Source of the DNA: Pseudomonas putida
Lineage (GTDB): Bacteria > Pseudomonadota > Gammaproteobacteria > Pseudomonadales > Pseudomonadaceae
Assembly (NCBI RefSeq): GCF_009883635.2
Contig: NZ_CP026115.2
Location: 496,001-560,000 of the forward strand
Length of the DNA stretch: 64,000 nt
Direction: 5' to 3'
Position 1 is the stretch's first letter; the number at the start of each line of letters is the position of its first letter. The position numbers were made by a program, and so were the translations under genes. The notes under the pieces were generated by a model. The model made no database searches. It had not been told where the DNA came from and saw only the letters and a list, made by a program, of their open reading frames with translations. Below, one piece after another: positions 1 through 8,719 of the stretch.

Positions 1-235
1 TATTGATTTATAACGGTTTTTAAACTTTCACATGGAACTTGTAAGTTATTTTCAAACAAGCAGATATCAAGGCTTGCAATAAAAATATAAACGCCTTTAG
101 GCTGTAAAAAGACAACTAAGAAACAGCCTGCAACGCCACTTCTGAGCGCGGCTTACTTCTGCGCGTCTGCCATTTCGACAACTTCATGAACGATGTATCT
201 CGGCCGGCTTTGCCGTGCCCCAGGGAGAGGGATCT
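1..235 (+). promoter_or_regulatory. AT-rich upstream region of the alg operon
   Basis: No gene is visible here. Bases 1 to about 120 are clearly AT-rich compared with the GC-rich coding DNA that follows, as expected of a regulated promoter or a nucleoid-protein (MvaT/H-NS type) target. GGAACTT at 34-40 matches the -35 hexamer of AlgU/sigma-22 promoters, which drive algD in other pseudomonads, but no convincing -10 (TCTGA or TCAAA) lies 16-17 bases further on; the nearest TCAAA (52-56) is only 11 bases away. The same bases form the dyad AACTT-GT-AAGTT (36-47). The ribosome binding site of algD (GGGAGAGGG) ends this region. Confidence 0.4.
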
Positions 236-1543
236 ATGAACATCAGCATCTTTGGACTTGGCTATGTTGGCGCTGTCTGCGCAGGGTGCCTGTCGGCCCG
301 CGGCCACAATGTGCTGGGGGTGGATATTTCCCCGGCGAAAATCGAACTGATCAACCAGGGCAAGTCACCCATCGTCGAGCCAGGCCTGGAGCAGCTGCTA
401 CAGGACGGCGTCAGCAAGGGCCGCCTGCGCGGCACCACCGATGTGCAGGCGGCGATCCTCGCCACTGACCTGTCGCTGCTGTGCGTCGGTACTCCGAGCA
501 AGAAGAACGGCGACCTGGACCTGGTGTACATGGAAGCGGTCTGCCGGGAAATCGGCACCGCCCTGCGCGACAAGGGCAGCCGACACACAGTGGTGGTGCG
601 CAGTACCGTGCTGCCAGGCACGGTGAAGAACGTGGTGGTGCCTATCCTCGAGCAGTACTCGGGCAAACAGGCCGGCGTCGACTTCGGCGTAGCGGTCAAC
701 CCGGAATTCCTGCGCGAAAGCACCGCGATCCAGGACTACGACTTCCCGGCCATGACCGTGATCGGTGAACTGGACAGCCAGTCGGGCGACCTGCTCGCGT
801 CGCTGTACAGCGAACTCGACGCGCCGATCATCCGCAAGCCGATCGAAGTTGCCGAGATGATCAAGTACACCTGCAACGTGTGGCACGCGGCCAAGGTCAC
901 CTTCGCCAACGAGATCGGCAACATCGCCAAGGCTGCCGGCGTCGATGGCCGCGAGGTGATGGATGTGGTGTGCCAGGACCACAAGCTCAACCTGTCGCGC
1001 TACTACCTGCGCCCGGGCTTTGCCTTCGGCGGCTCGTGCCTGCCCAAGGACGTGCGCGCCCTTACCTACCGCGCCGCCAGCCTGGATGTGAAGGCGCCGC
1101 TGCTCGACTCGCTGATGGCCAGCAACGCCTCGCAGGTGCAGAACGCCTTCGACCTCATCGTGCGCCAGGACAAACGCAAGATCGCCCTGCTCGGCCTTGC
1201 CTTCAAGGCCGGCACCGACGACCTGCGCGAAAGCCCCCTGGTGGAACTGGCCGAACGCTTGATCGGCAAGGGGTACCAGCTGCACATCTTCGACGAGAAC
1301 GTCGAATACGCCCGCGTGCACGGGGCTAACAAGGAGTACATCGAAGCGAAGATCCCGCATGTGTCGTCGCTGCTGCACAGCGACCTGCAGCAGGTGATCG
1401 ATGACGCCGAAGTGATCGTCCTTGGCAACAACGACCCGCGCTTCACCGGCGCCCTGCAAGCCGGCCACGGCAAGCAGGTGATCGACCTGGTCGGCTTCAT
1501 GCCCGGCCTGAGCGACAGCCGCACCCAAGGCATCTGCTGGTAA
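236..1543 (+). CDS. algD: GDP-mannose 6-dehydrogenase AlgD
   Basis: Oxidises GDP-mannose to GDP-mannuronate in two NAD-dependent steps in the cytosol, the committed step of alginate precursor synthesis. The 435-residue protein has the usual AlgD length. It shows an N-terminal Rossmann fold (GLGYVGAVCAG, residues 8-18), the NPEFLRES segment near 155-162, and the catalytic cysteine in GGSCLPKD at residue 268, the same position as in P. aeruginosa AlgD. The start was placed at the ATG at 236 behind GGGAGAGGG; a start at 215 would add seven residues before the Rossmann strand. It is the first gene of an eleven-gene operon. By remembered comparison it is clearly AlgD and not a UDP-glucose dehydrogenase. 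Confidence 0.97.
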   Translation: MNISIFGLGYVGAVCAGCLSARGHNVLGVDISPAKIELINQGKSPIVEPGLEQLLQDGVSKGRLRGTTDVQAAILATDLSLLCVGTPSKKNGDLDLVYMEAVCREIGTALRDKGSRHTVVVRSTVLPGTVKNVVVPILEQYSGKQAGVDFGVAVNPEFLRESTAIQDYDFPAMTVIGELDSQSGDLLASLYSELDAPIIRKPIEVAEMIKYTCNVWHAAKVTFANEIGNIAKAAGVDGREVMDVVCQDHKLNLSRYYLRPGFAFGGSCLPKDVRALTYRAASLDVKAPLLDSLMASNASQVQNAFDLIVRQDKRKIALLGLAFKAGTDDLRESPLVELAERLIGKGYQLHIFDENVEYARVHGANKEYIEAKIPHVSSLLHSDLQQVIDDAEVIVLGNNDPRFTGALQAGHGKQVIDLVGFMPGLSDSRTQGICW

Positions 1544-1634
1544 CCGACCCGGCACCTACCGCGCTTCACCTGCCACAGGCTCACGCCTGGGCGGGATGGC
1601 GCGCGGGCACCGCAAAAACAGGAGTCAAGGCGAC

Positions 1635-3164
1635 ATGGATCGACAGCAACCACCCTTCGTGGCACCCGGCTACCTGCGCGCAGGCGCCAGCTTCTTCGGC
1701 TGGGCGTGCCTCGCCGGGCTGATCGCGCTGGCCTCGGAGATGGTCGCGCCGCAGTACCTGGACCCGAACCATCACCTGTTCATCTTCATCATCGGCACGC
1801 TGGGCATGTGGCGCTACGGCAACGCCATCGTCCACTACCTGCGCGGCATGTATTTCCTGCACTGGAAGTTCCCGCGCCTGCGCCGGCAAGTCGAGCGCCT
1901 GGGCGATGCCGCATTGCCCTCGCACATGTTCATGGTGGTGACCAGCTTCCGCATCCCCACCACGACCACCTTCAAGGTCTACCAGTCGGTATTCCAGGAA
2001 GTGCAACGGCTGAACGTGCCGTGCACGGTGATCGCCTCGATCGTCGAGAAAGGCGACGAGACCTTCATCAAGGAGATCATGCGCAACGAGGTCAAGGACC
2101 GTGACGACATCAAGCTGGTGATCGTTCGCGCCCGTGGCACCGGCAAGCGTGACGGCCTGGCCCATGCCTTCCGTGCGCTGTCGCGGCAGATGCCGCTGAA
2201 TGACGCAGTGGTTGGCGTGGTGGACGGCGACACCATGATGCTGCCCGGTTGTGTCGAACGTGCGGTCAAGCTGTTTGCCGTGCTGCCGGACGTGGGCGGC
2301 CTGACTACCAACGAGTTCTGCGAAGTCGAGGGCAGTCGCTGGATGCGCCAGTGGCACTCGATGCGTTTCGTCCAGCGCCACATCAACATGTGCTCGATGG
2401 CCCTGTCGCACCGGGTACTGACCCTGACCGGGCGGCTGTCGTTCTTCCGCGCCGAAGTGATGACCGACCCCGAGTTCATCCGCGACGTCGAAGCCGACTT
2501 CCTCGAACACTGGCGCCTGGGCCGCTTCCAGTTCCTCACCGGTGACGACAAGTCGAGCTGGCTGAGCCTAATGCGCGCCGGCTGGAACACCTACTACGTG
2601 CCCGACAGCCACACCCTGACCGTCGAGCACCCACCCAGCGACAGCTTCTGGATCGCCACCCGCCAGCTGATGTTCCGCTGGTATGGCAATTCGCTGCGGC
2701 AGAACTTCCGCGCCACTGCCCTGCTCGGTCGCGCCCGCCTGGGGTTGTTCACCCTGTACGTGCTGCTCGACCAGCGTGTGTCGATGTGGACCTGCCTGAT
2801 GGGGCTGACCGCCTCGGTGGTGGCCGGCCTGGTGTTCGGCATCCAGTACCTGCTGGTGTACCTGTTCTGGGTACTGATCTCGCGCAGCCTGGTGACGGTG
2901 CTGTTCGTCTTCGCCGGCCACCCGGTCAGCCCGATGTACCCCTTCGTTCTTTATTACAACCAGATCGTCGGTTCGCTGATGAAGGTCTACGCGATGTTCC
3001 ACATGGACCAGCAAAGCTGGACGCGGCAGAAGACCACCCTGGCCACTGGCAGCGTCGACTTCGACGCTCGCCTCAACCGCTGGTCCTCGAAGGCGATGCT
3101 GTGCTCGTCGATCGCCATCTTCTTCGGGGTCATCACCGTTCTTTTACAACTCTCGCAACGTTAA
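1635..3164 (+). CDS. alg8: alginate-type polymerase subunit Alg8 (family 2 glycosyltransferase)
   Basis: Inner-membrane glycosyltransferase that polymerises mannuronate from GDP-mannuronate together with Alg44. The protein has 509 residues (about 494 in P. aeruginosa). Two membrane segments lie in the first 70 residues, a cytosolic GT-A domain follows, and several hydrophobic helices sit at the C-terminus. Processive GT2 signatures are visible: D197-G-D199 for nucleotide/metal binding, G-D304-D305 as the likely base region, and the acceptor motif QLMFRW at 344-349. The start is the ATG at 1635, preceded by AGGAG; an upstream in-frame ATG at 1596 lacks a good site. It lies 91 bases after algD and 16 bases before alg44. 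Confidence 0.95.
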   Translation: MDRQQPPFVAPGYLRAGASFFGWACLAGLIALASEMVAPQYLDPNHHLFIFIIGTLGMWRYGNAIVHYLRGMYFLHWKFPRLRRQVERLGDAALPSHMFMVVTSFRIPTTTTFKVYQSVFQEVQRLNVPCTVIASIVEKGDETFIKEIMRNEVKDRDDIKLVIVRARGTGKRDGLAHAFRALSRQMPLNDAVVGVVDGDTMMLPGCVERAVKLFAVLPDVGGLTTNEFCEVEGSRWMRQWHSMRFVQRHINMCSMALSHRVLTLTGRLSFFRAEVMTDPEFIRDVEADFLEHWRLGRFQFLTGDDKSSWLSLMRAGWNTYYVPDSHTLTVEHPPSDSFWIATRQLMFRWYGNSLRQNFRATALLGRARLGLFTLYVLLDQRVSMWTCLMGLTASVVAGLVFGIQYLLVYLFWVLISRSLVTVLFVFAGHPVSPMYPFVLYYNQIVGSLMKVYAMFHMDQQSWTRQKTTLATGSVDFDARLNRWSSKAMLCSSIAIFFGVITVLLQLSQR

Positions 3165-3180
3165 GGAAAGGCGCCTGCAC

Positions 3181-4344
3181 ATGAGTACCACGAACATTCC
3201 CGCGGCCCCGGGCAAGACAGCGGCCAACATCGTCCACGAAGCGGTCGACGAGCGCCAGTACGTGCGCACCCGCATGAACGCACGGGTGCGCCTGGCCAGT
3301 GCCGGCCATGCCCCGTTCGAAGTGGCCCTGCAGGACATCTCCTTGGGTGGCCTGGGCCTGACCCATGACGCGCCGCTGAAAGTCGGCACGCTGTACGACG
3401 CCTCGATCCGCCTGCGCCTGAACCAGGTGGACCTGAACATCGACAGCAAGATCCGCATCGTCTCCCAGCGTGGCAGCGAAGTCGGCGCACAGTTCGTGGA
3501 GCTCGATGCGCAAAAGCGCGACATCCTGCGCTACCTGATCAGCGCCTACATGTCCGGCGAAATCGCTGACATCAATGGCCTGTTCAATGTCATGCAGCGT
3601 GAGAACTACATCAAGGAACGCAAGCACAAGTACGCCAGCGCACGCACCCCGGGCGCTCGCCTCAAGGCCTTGACCGGCACCTTGCTGTACACCGCCGCCG
3701 GCATCGCCGCGCTGGCCTTCGTCGGCTACAAGGGTTACCTGCTGTTCTTCCGCATCCCGGCGCTGCAGGCCCAGGTGGCGACCAACGCCCAGGTGATCAG
3801 CATGCCCGACAACGGCTATGTGAAGTACCTGCTGCCCGCCGGCACCACCGACGTGAAGGCCGGCCAGCCGCTGGCCAGCATCTCCACGCAGCTGGCCACC
3901 AGCTTCACCAGCCCGGCCGACATGAAGGCGGTTGCCGACCTGTCGCCTGGCGACCTGCAGACCCTGCTCGGCCGCGCCACCATCGAAACGGTGATCAACA
4001 GCCCGTGCGACTGCACGGTCTACTACCCGAGCCAGCGCCTTGACGGTTACGGCTACAAGGAAGCACCGCTGATGCACCTGCTGCCCAAGGACCAGGGCCT
4101 GTTCGTGCGCGCCAACGTGCCGTTCGACAAGCTCGCCGATGTCGACCGGGTGAAGTCGGTGGACATGCAGGTGTTCGGCCTCGACCAGCACTACAGCGGC
4201 AAAGTGGTCGACGCACGCGTCGACGAGGTCAACCGCAACCTGGCGCTGACCATCCAGCCCGACAGCCCGCTGCCGGCCGCGGCCTACCAGAAAGCGGTGG
4301 CGGTCGACCTGTTCATGGGCCTGCCGTTCGGCGCAGCGCACTAA
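3181..4344 (+). CDS. alg44: c-di-GMP-binding polymerisation protein Alg44
   Basis: Co-polymerase of Alg8; c-di-GMP binding to its PilZ domain switches polymerisation on in the known system. The 387-residue protein (389 in P. aeruginosa) begins with a PilZ domain carrying RQYVR (R25, R29) and DISLGG (D52, S54, G56, G57), so the c-di-GMP signature is intact. A single membrane segment follows at about residues 160-185. The C-terminal periplasmic part resembles a membrane-fusion (HlyD-like) protein. AAGGAAAGG precedes the ATG. The intact PilZ motif suggests the locus is still under second-messenger control. Confidence 0.95.
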   Translation: MSTTNIPAAPGKTAANIVHEAVDERQYVRTRMNARVRLASAGHAPFEVALQDISLGGLGLTHDAPLKVGTLYDASIRLRLNQVDLNIDSKIRIVSQRGSEVGAQFVELDAQKRDILRYLISAYMSGEIADINGLFNVMQRENYIKERKHKYASARTPGARLKALTGTLLYTAAGIAALAFVGYKGYLLFFRIPALQAQVATNAQVISMPDNGYVKYLLPAGTTDVKAGQPLASISTQLATSFTSPADMKAVADLSPGDLQTLLGRATIETVINSPCDCTVYYPSQRLDGYGYKEAPLMHLLPKDQGLFVRANVPFDKLADVDRVKSVDMQVFGLDQHYSGKVVDARVDEVNRNLALTIQPDSPLPAAAYQKAVAVDLFMGLPFGAAH

Positions 4345-4365
4345 ACGGCCGAGGACGATGACGCC

Positions 4366-5817
4366 ATGACCGCCAATATGCCTCCCCGCCTGCTGCTGGC
4401 CGGCCTGGCCCTGGCCTGTGCCACCACAGCCAGTGCCGGGCAGAGCCTGGAACAGATCCGCTACGCGCTGTACAAGGACCCGTCGGCCGAGGTCACCACC
4501 GACCTGCGCGAACTGGCTGCCCGTGGCGACCTGGCCAGTACCCTGCTGCTTGGCGATGTGCTGGCCGGCCGCGAAGACGCCAGCCGCGCGGAAGTGGTGG
4601 CGCTGTACCAGAAGGCGTTTGCCGACGGCCATGGCATGGTCCCGGCACTGGCTTCGCTAGCCCGCCTGATCGACCGCACCCCGAGCCTGCGCGAGGCGCA
4701 GCGCCCGTGGATGGCGCAGGCACTGACGCGCTACCCGGCCAACCTCGACCCGCGCAACACCAGCACCACGCTGGAAGTGTTCCTGACCTACCCGGAGCTG
4801 GTCGACAGCGCCCAGGCGGCCCAACTGCTGGCGCTGTACGAGCAGGCCTGCCTGCTCAACTGCCGCCCGGAGCTGTATCACGCCGTGCTCGCCGAGCGCC
4901 AGGGCGACCGCGCCAGCGCCGAGCGCTGGTACCGCCAGGCGGTGCGCGTGGACGTGCGCGCCCTGGACCGCTACTACGCCTTCCTCGGCGAGCAGCAGGA
5001 CCGCCTGTTCCCGCCCTTCGCCGACCAGCTCGAACCTGAGCGCGAGCAGCTGCCGGTGGAGATCATTCACCGCGTCGCCGCGCTGCTCGACAGCATCACC
5101 AGCGTGCAGCGCGCCGAACAGGAAGCCGACCGCTACGAGAACCAGGCCAGCACGCCCGGCGCCGAGAAGCTGCCACCCACCCCGGAACAGCTGGCCCGCG
5201 AAAAAGCCCGGAGCGATGCGCTGAACCTGGCCACCGCCCGGGTCCAGCGCTGGCGCGATGTGGCTGTGGCTCGCGGCTTCGTGCCGGCCATGGTGTCCAA
5301 GGCCAACTATATGATCTCCAACCCCACCGAGCACAACGCCGAGGAAACCCAGGCGCTGATCGACCAGGTGCGCGAACGCGAGCCGACCCGGGCCAAGGCC
5401 CTGCAGGCGCAGTTCTACATGGTCAACAACTGGCTGACCCTGGACCCGGACAAGGCCCGCGCACTGATCGAGGAGCTGCGTGCCAGCGGCTACCCCGGTG
5501 CCGGCCTGCTGCTGGGCGAGTACTACAGCAAGGGCGTCGAGGACCAGCCCGACCAGGAGAAGGCCCTGGCGCTGTTCAAGGCCGAAGCCGACAAGGGCAA
5601 CACCGCCGCCTGGTACCGCATGGCCACCCTGCACGCCTACGGCCGTGCCCTGTGCCACGACCCGGTCAAGGCCTACACCTACGCCCGCGTCGCCCTCGAC
5701 CTGGGTGAACGCAGCGCGCGCAGCCTGATCAAGCGCCTGGAAAAGACCCTGCCAAAGGATGACATCGAGCGTGCCCTGGCCGCTCGCAACGGGCTGTTCA
5801 AGGAGGCCACCCTGTGA
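4366..5817 (+). CDS. algK: alginate export scaffold AlgK (Sel1/TPR repeats)
   Basis: Periplasmic TPR-like scaffold that connects the polymerase to the outer-membrane porin AlgE; in P. aeruginosa it is a lipoprotein. The 483-residue protein is helical and repeat-rich, with Sel1-type segments at the C-terminus (for example GLLLGEYYSKGVEDQPDQEK near residue 380). The N-terminus is a signal peptide, but the only cysteine context is LALAC (residues 14-18), a poor lipobox with Ala at -3, and a type I cleavage site (TASA then G25) lies just after it. Lipidation is therefore uncertain. The stop codon overlaps the GTG start of algE (GTGA), so the two are translationally coupled. Confidence 0.88.
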   Translation: MTANMPPRLLLAGLALACATTASAGQSLEQIRYALYKDPSAEVTTDLRELAARGDLASTLLLGDVLAGREDASRAEVVALYQKAFADGHGMVPALASLARLIDRTPSLREAQRPWMAQALTRYPANLDPRNTSTTLEVFLTYPELVDSAQAAQLLALYEQACLLNCRPELYHAVLAERQGDRASAERWYRQAVRVDVRALDRYYAFLGEQQDRLFPPFADQLEPEREQLPVEIIHRVAALLDSITSVQRAEQEADRYENQASTPGAEKLPPTPEQLAREKARSDALNLATARVQRWRDVAVARGFVPAMVSKANYMISNPTEHNAEETQALIDQVREREPTRAKALQAQFYMVNNWLTLDPDKARALIEELRASGYPGAGLLLGEYYSKGVEDQPDQEKALALFKAEADKGNTAAWYRMATLHAYGRALCHDPVKAYTYARVALDLGERSARSLIKRLEKTLPKDDIERALAARNGLFKEATL

Positions 5818-7268
5818 AAGCGCATCACCCCCTGTTCGGCGCCCTGCTGGCCCTGGCACCGCTGCCAGCGGCCTTCGCCGCAGAAGAAATCACCGGCCCC
5901 GAAGCCGACAGCAACGAACCGGTGCGTGTCGCCGCGCTGGATGGCAGCGAGCCGGTCATCACCTCGGAAGTGTTCAACAAGCTCACCGTGCAGACCGGCT
6001 ACGGCCCCGAAGACTCCCAGGTCGGCAGCGACCGCGAGATGTTCTACAGCCTGCGTTACGAGCCATCGTTCGCCTGGTACTCGCCGGAAAAGCGCTGGGC
6101 CAAATGGATGGTCTATGGCCGCCTGTGGTTGAACTACGACTCCAGCCAGTCAAGCAACCTGACCAACGAAGCGTCCAACGCCAACGAACGCGAGCAGCCC
6201 GAAGGCTGGTACGCCGAACTGCGCGAGCTGTACGTCAAGCGCAACCTGATCGGTGACGACCCACGCTTCTCTGCCTCGTTTGGCCGCCAGCGCTTCTATG
6301 ACGACTACGGCATCTGGTGGGACGACAGCCTCGAATCGCTGCGTTTCAATTACCAGGACACCTTCAGCGAGGCGTTCTTCGCCGTCGGCCAGAAGTTCCA
6401 CAACTACAACACCGACGTCAACCGCCTGGCCGACAGCGAAGAGCGCACCACCTACCTGATGGGCCAGTACGCCTACCGCTGGAGCCAGAACAACCAGGTC
6501 GGTGTGCGCCTGATGCACGAAAACGACCACAGCGGCCACGACGCCGACGACCGCTACGACTTCAAGGGCATGCGCTACGGGCTGTTCTTCAAAGGCGACA
6601 ACCTCGCCTACCCGGTGCTCAGCGACTACCACCTGGAACTGGCGGCGCTGGACGGCAAGATGGACAACACCGACGGCAACGGCGTCACCACCACCGGCCA
6701 CAGCAGCAAGGGCTGGGCGGTGCTGGGCGAAGTCGGCAAGCGCTTCGACTACCTGGCGTGGACCCCGCGCGTGGCGCTGCGCGGCGGCCTGACTGACAAG
6801 CCCGGCGACGAGAACGACGGCTTCCGCCTGAACGCCATCCAGTCCGACCGCATCACCCGCACCGGCTCGTACAGCACCCGCCTGACCAGCTCGTTCGTCG
6901 CCCTCGACCTGCGCAACCTGAGCTACTACGGCTTTGCCGTGGAGACCCGCCCCACCCCGCGCAGCGCGCTGGACCTGCGGGTGACCCAGCTCGACCTGCG
7001 CGATGCCGACGGCACCCTGCCGATCCGCATGAACGGCGACCAACGTTCGGAGCGCAACCGCGCCATCACCCAGGGCACCAACGGCAACGGTCGCAATGTC
7101 GGGCAGATGATCGACCTCAACTACTACTGGAAGATGTTTCCGGTGGCTATCGATGGCAAGCACCTGGACGTCAACGCGCTGGTCAGCGCCAGTTACCTCA
7201 ATGCCGGCAGTGCATTGGAAACCGGCGATGACTACCAGCTGAGCGTCGGCGTGGTGATCAGTTACTAA
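5814..7268 (+). CDS. algE: alginate export outer-membrane porin AlgE
   Basis: Outer-membrane beta-barrel through which the polymer leaves the cell. The 484-residue protein (490 in P. aeruginosa) has a clear signal peptide ending PAAFA-A (about residue 23). Alternating aromatic strands run throughout, and the C-terminus ends in a strand-like segment (YQLSVGVVISY) with a terminal aromatic residue, typical of BAM substrates. It starts with GTG at 5814, overlapping the algK stop by four bases. In canonical alg operons algG follows algE; here algI follows after only 14 bases, which marks the point of gene-order change. Confidence 0.93.
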   Translation: MKAHHPLFGALLALAPLPAAFAAEEITGPEADSNEPVRVAALDGSEPVITSEVFNKLTVQTGYGPEDSQVGSDREMFYSLRYEPSFAWYSPEKRWAKWMVYGRLWLNYDSSQSSNLTNEASNANEREQPEGWYAELRELYVKRNLIGDDPRFSASFGRQRFYDDYGIWWDDSLESLRFNYQDTFSEAFFAVGQKFHNYNTDVNRLADSEERTTYLMGQYAYRWSQNNQVGVRLMHENDHSGHDADDRYDFKGMRYGLFFKGDNLAYPVLSDYHLELAALDGKMDNTDGNGVTTTGHSSKGWAVLGEVGKRFDYLAWTPRVALRGGLTDKPGDENDGFRLNAIQSDRITRTGSYSTRLTSSFVALDLRNLSYYGFAVETRPTPRSALDLRVTQLDLRDADGTLPIRMNGDQRSERNRAITQGTNGNGRNVGQMIDLNYYWKMFPVAIDGKHLDVNALVSASYLNAGSALETGDDYQLSVGVVISY

Positions 7269-7282
7269 GGAAGGACCCTGCC

Positions 7283-8710
7283 ATGATCTTCGCCTCCAAT
7301 GTGTTCCTGTTCCTCTACCTGCCGCTGTTCCTGGCCGTGTATTTCCTGGCCAGGGCGCAGTGGCGCTCCACGGTGATCGTGGCGGCCAGTTACATCTTCT
7401 ACGCCTGGTGGCGGCCGGACTTCCTGCTGCTGTTCGTCGGCATCACCTACTGGAACTACTGGTTCGGCCTGCGCATCAAGGCACGCCTGGATGCCGGCGA
7501 CAAGCGCCTGGCCCTGCGCCTGCTGTGGATCGGCATCGCCGGCAACCTGTCGACCCTGGGTTACTTCAAGTACGCCAACTTCGGCGCCGAGGTGCTGGCC
7601 ATGCTGCTGGCGCCGCTGGGCATCAATACCTGGACGCTGGAGAACATCTTCCTGCCGCTGGGCATTTCGTTCTACGTGTTCCATGCCCTGAGCTACATCG
7701 TCGACATCTACCGCAAGGACGCCACGCCAACGCGCAACTTCATCGACTTCGCCGCCTTCGTCGCGCTGTTCCCGCACCTGGTGGCCGGGCCGATCCTGCG
7801 CTACAGCCAGCTGGCGCCGCAGCTGCGCGAACGCACCCATTCGCTGGAGCTGTTCTCGCTGGGCGTGTGCCGCTTCATGCTCGGCTTCATCATGAAAGTG
7901 CTGATCGCCGACCGCCTGGCGCCGATCAACGTGCTGTTCGTCAGCGAAGGCACCCTGCAGTTCAGCGACGCCTGGTTCGGCCTGGTGATCTCGACCCTGC
8001 AGCTGTACTTCGACTTTGCCGGCTACAGCCACATGGCCCTGGGCCTGGCGCTGATGATGGGCTTCCGCTTCCCGGAAAACTTCAACCAGCCCTATGTCTC
8101 GCAGAGCATCACCGAGTTCTGGGCACGCTGGCACATGACCCTGGCGCACTTCCTGCGCGACTACGTGTACATGCCACTGGTGCGCAAGCGCGTGGCCGGT
8201 GCCCTGCCGGCGCTGATCTGGACCATGCTGCTGTCGGGCCTCTGGCACGGGGCGAGCTTCGCCTTCATCTGCTGGGGCCTGTTCTTCGGCGTGGGCATGG
8301 TGATCGAGCGCAAGTTCAACCTGGCGACCAAAGTCACCACGCCCTACCACCTGGGCCGCAACCTGCGCACCGGGGCACTGATCCTGCTGAGCATGCCGCT
8401 GTTCTTCACCATGGACCTGCGCCACAGCATCGACATCTACCAGGCGCTGTTCGGCCTCAACGGCTTCGGCTCGCTGGAACTGTACGTACTCGGCGCCTCG
8501 AAGATGGCCATGGCCTTTGCCCTGGTGGCGCTGGCCTGGCTGGTATTGGCCGGGATCAACAACGTGCGTTTCTACGCCGGCAACAAGGACGGCTACTTCA
8601 TGCGCCATGTCGGCGCGCTGCACAGCGTGCTGCTGTGGGGCGGCTTCCTGCTGGCGCTGAGCAGCCTGGCGGCCAACTCGTTTTCGCCCTTCCTGTATTT
8701 CCAGTTCTAG
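7283..8710 (+). CDS. algI: alginate O-acetyltransferase AlgI (MBOAT)
   Basis: Multi-pass inner-membrane MBOAT protein that carries acetyl groups across the membrane for O-acetylation of the polymer. The MBOAT catalytic histidine is H322 in SGLWHGASF, the same number as in P. aeruginosa AlgI. The conserved stretch FNQPYVSQSITEFWARWH lies at 267-284. At 475 residues the protein is about 45 shorter than P. aeruginosa AlgI (520), with the difference at the C-terminus. AAGGAAGGA precedes the ATG. It is followed by algJ after nine bases. Confidence 0.93.
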   Translation: MIFASNVFLFLYLPLFLAVYFLARAQWRSTVIVAASYIFYAWWRPDFLLLFVGITYWNYWFGLRIKARLDAGDKRLALRLLWIGIAGNLSTLGYFKYANFGAEVLAMLLAPLGINTWTLENIFLPLGISFYVFHALSYIVDIYRKDATPTRNFIDFAAFVALFPHLVAGPILRYSQLAPQLRERTHSLELFSLGVCRFMLGFIMKVLIADRLAPINVLFVSEGTLQFSDAWFGLVISTLQLYFDFAGYSHMALGLALMMGFRFPENFNQPYVSQSITEFWARWHMTLAHFLRDYVYMPLVRKRVAGALPALIWTMLLSGLWHGASFAFICWGLFFGVGMVIERKFNLATKVTTPYHLGRNLRTGALILLSMPLFFTMDLRHSIDIYQALFGLNGFGSLELYVLGASKMAMAFALVALAWLVLAGINNVRFYAGNKDGYFMRHVGALHSVLLWGGFLLALSSLAANSFSPFLYFQF

Positions 8711-8719
8711 GAGACGGCC

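Noticed and set aside
51..60. TCAAA at 52-56 as the -10 of an AlgU promoter
   Set aside because: The spacing to GGAACTT is 11 bases; 16-17 are expected.
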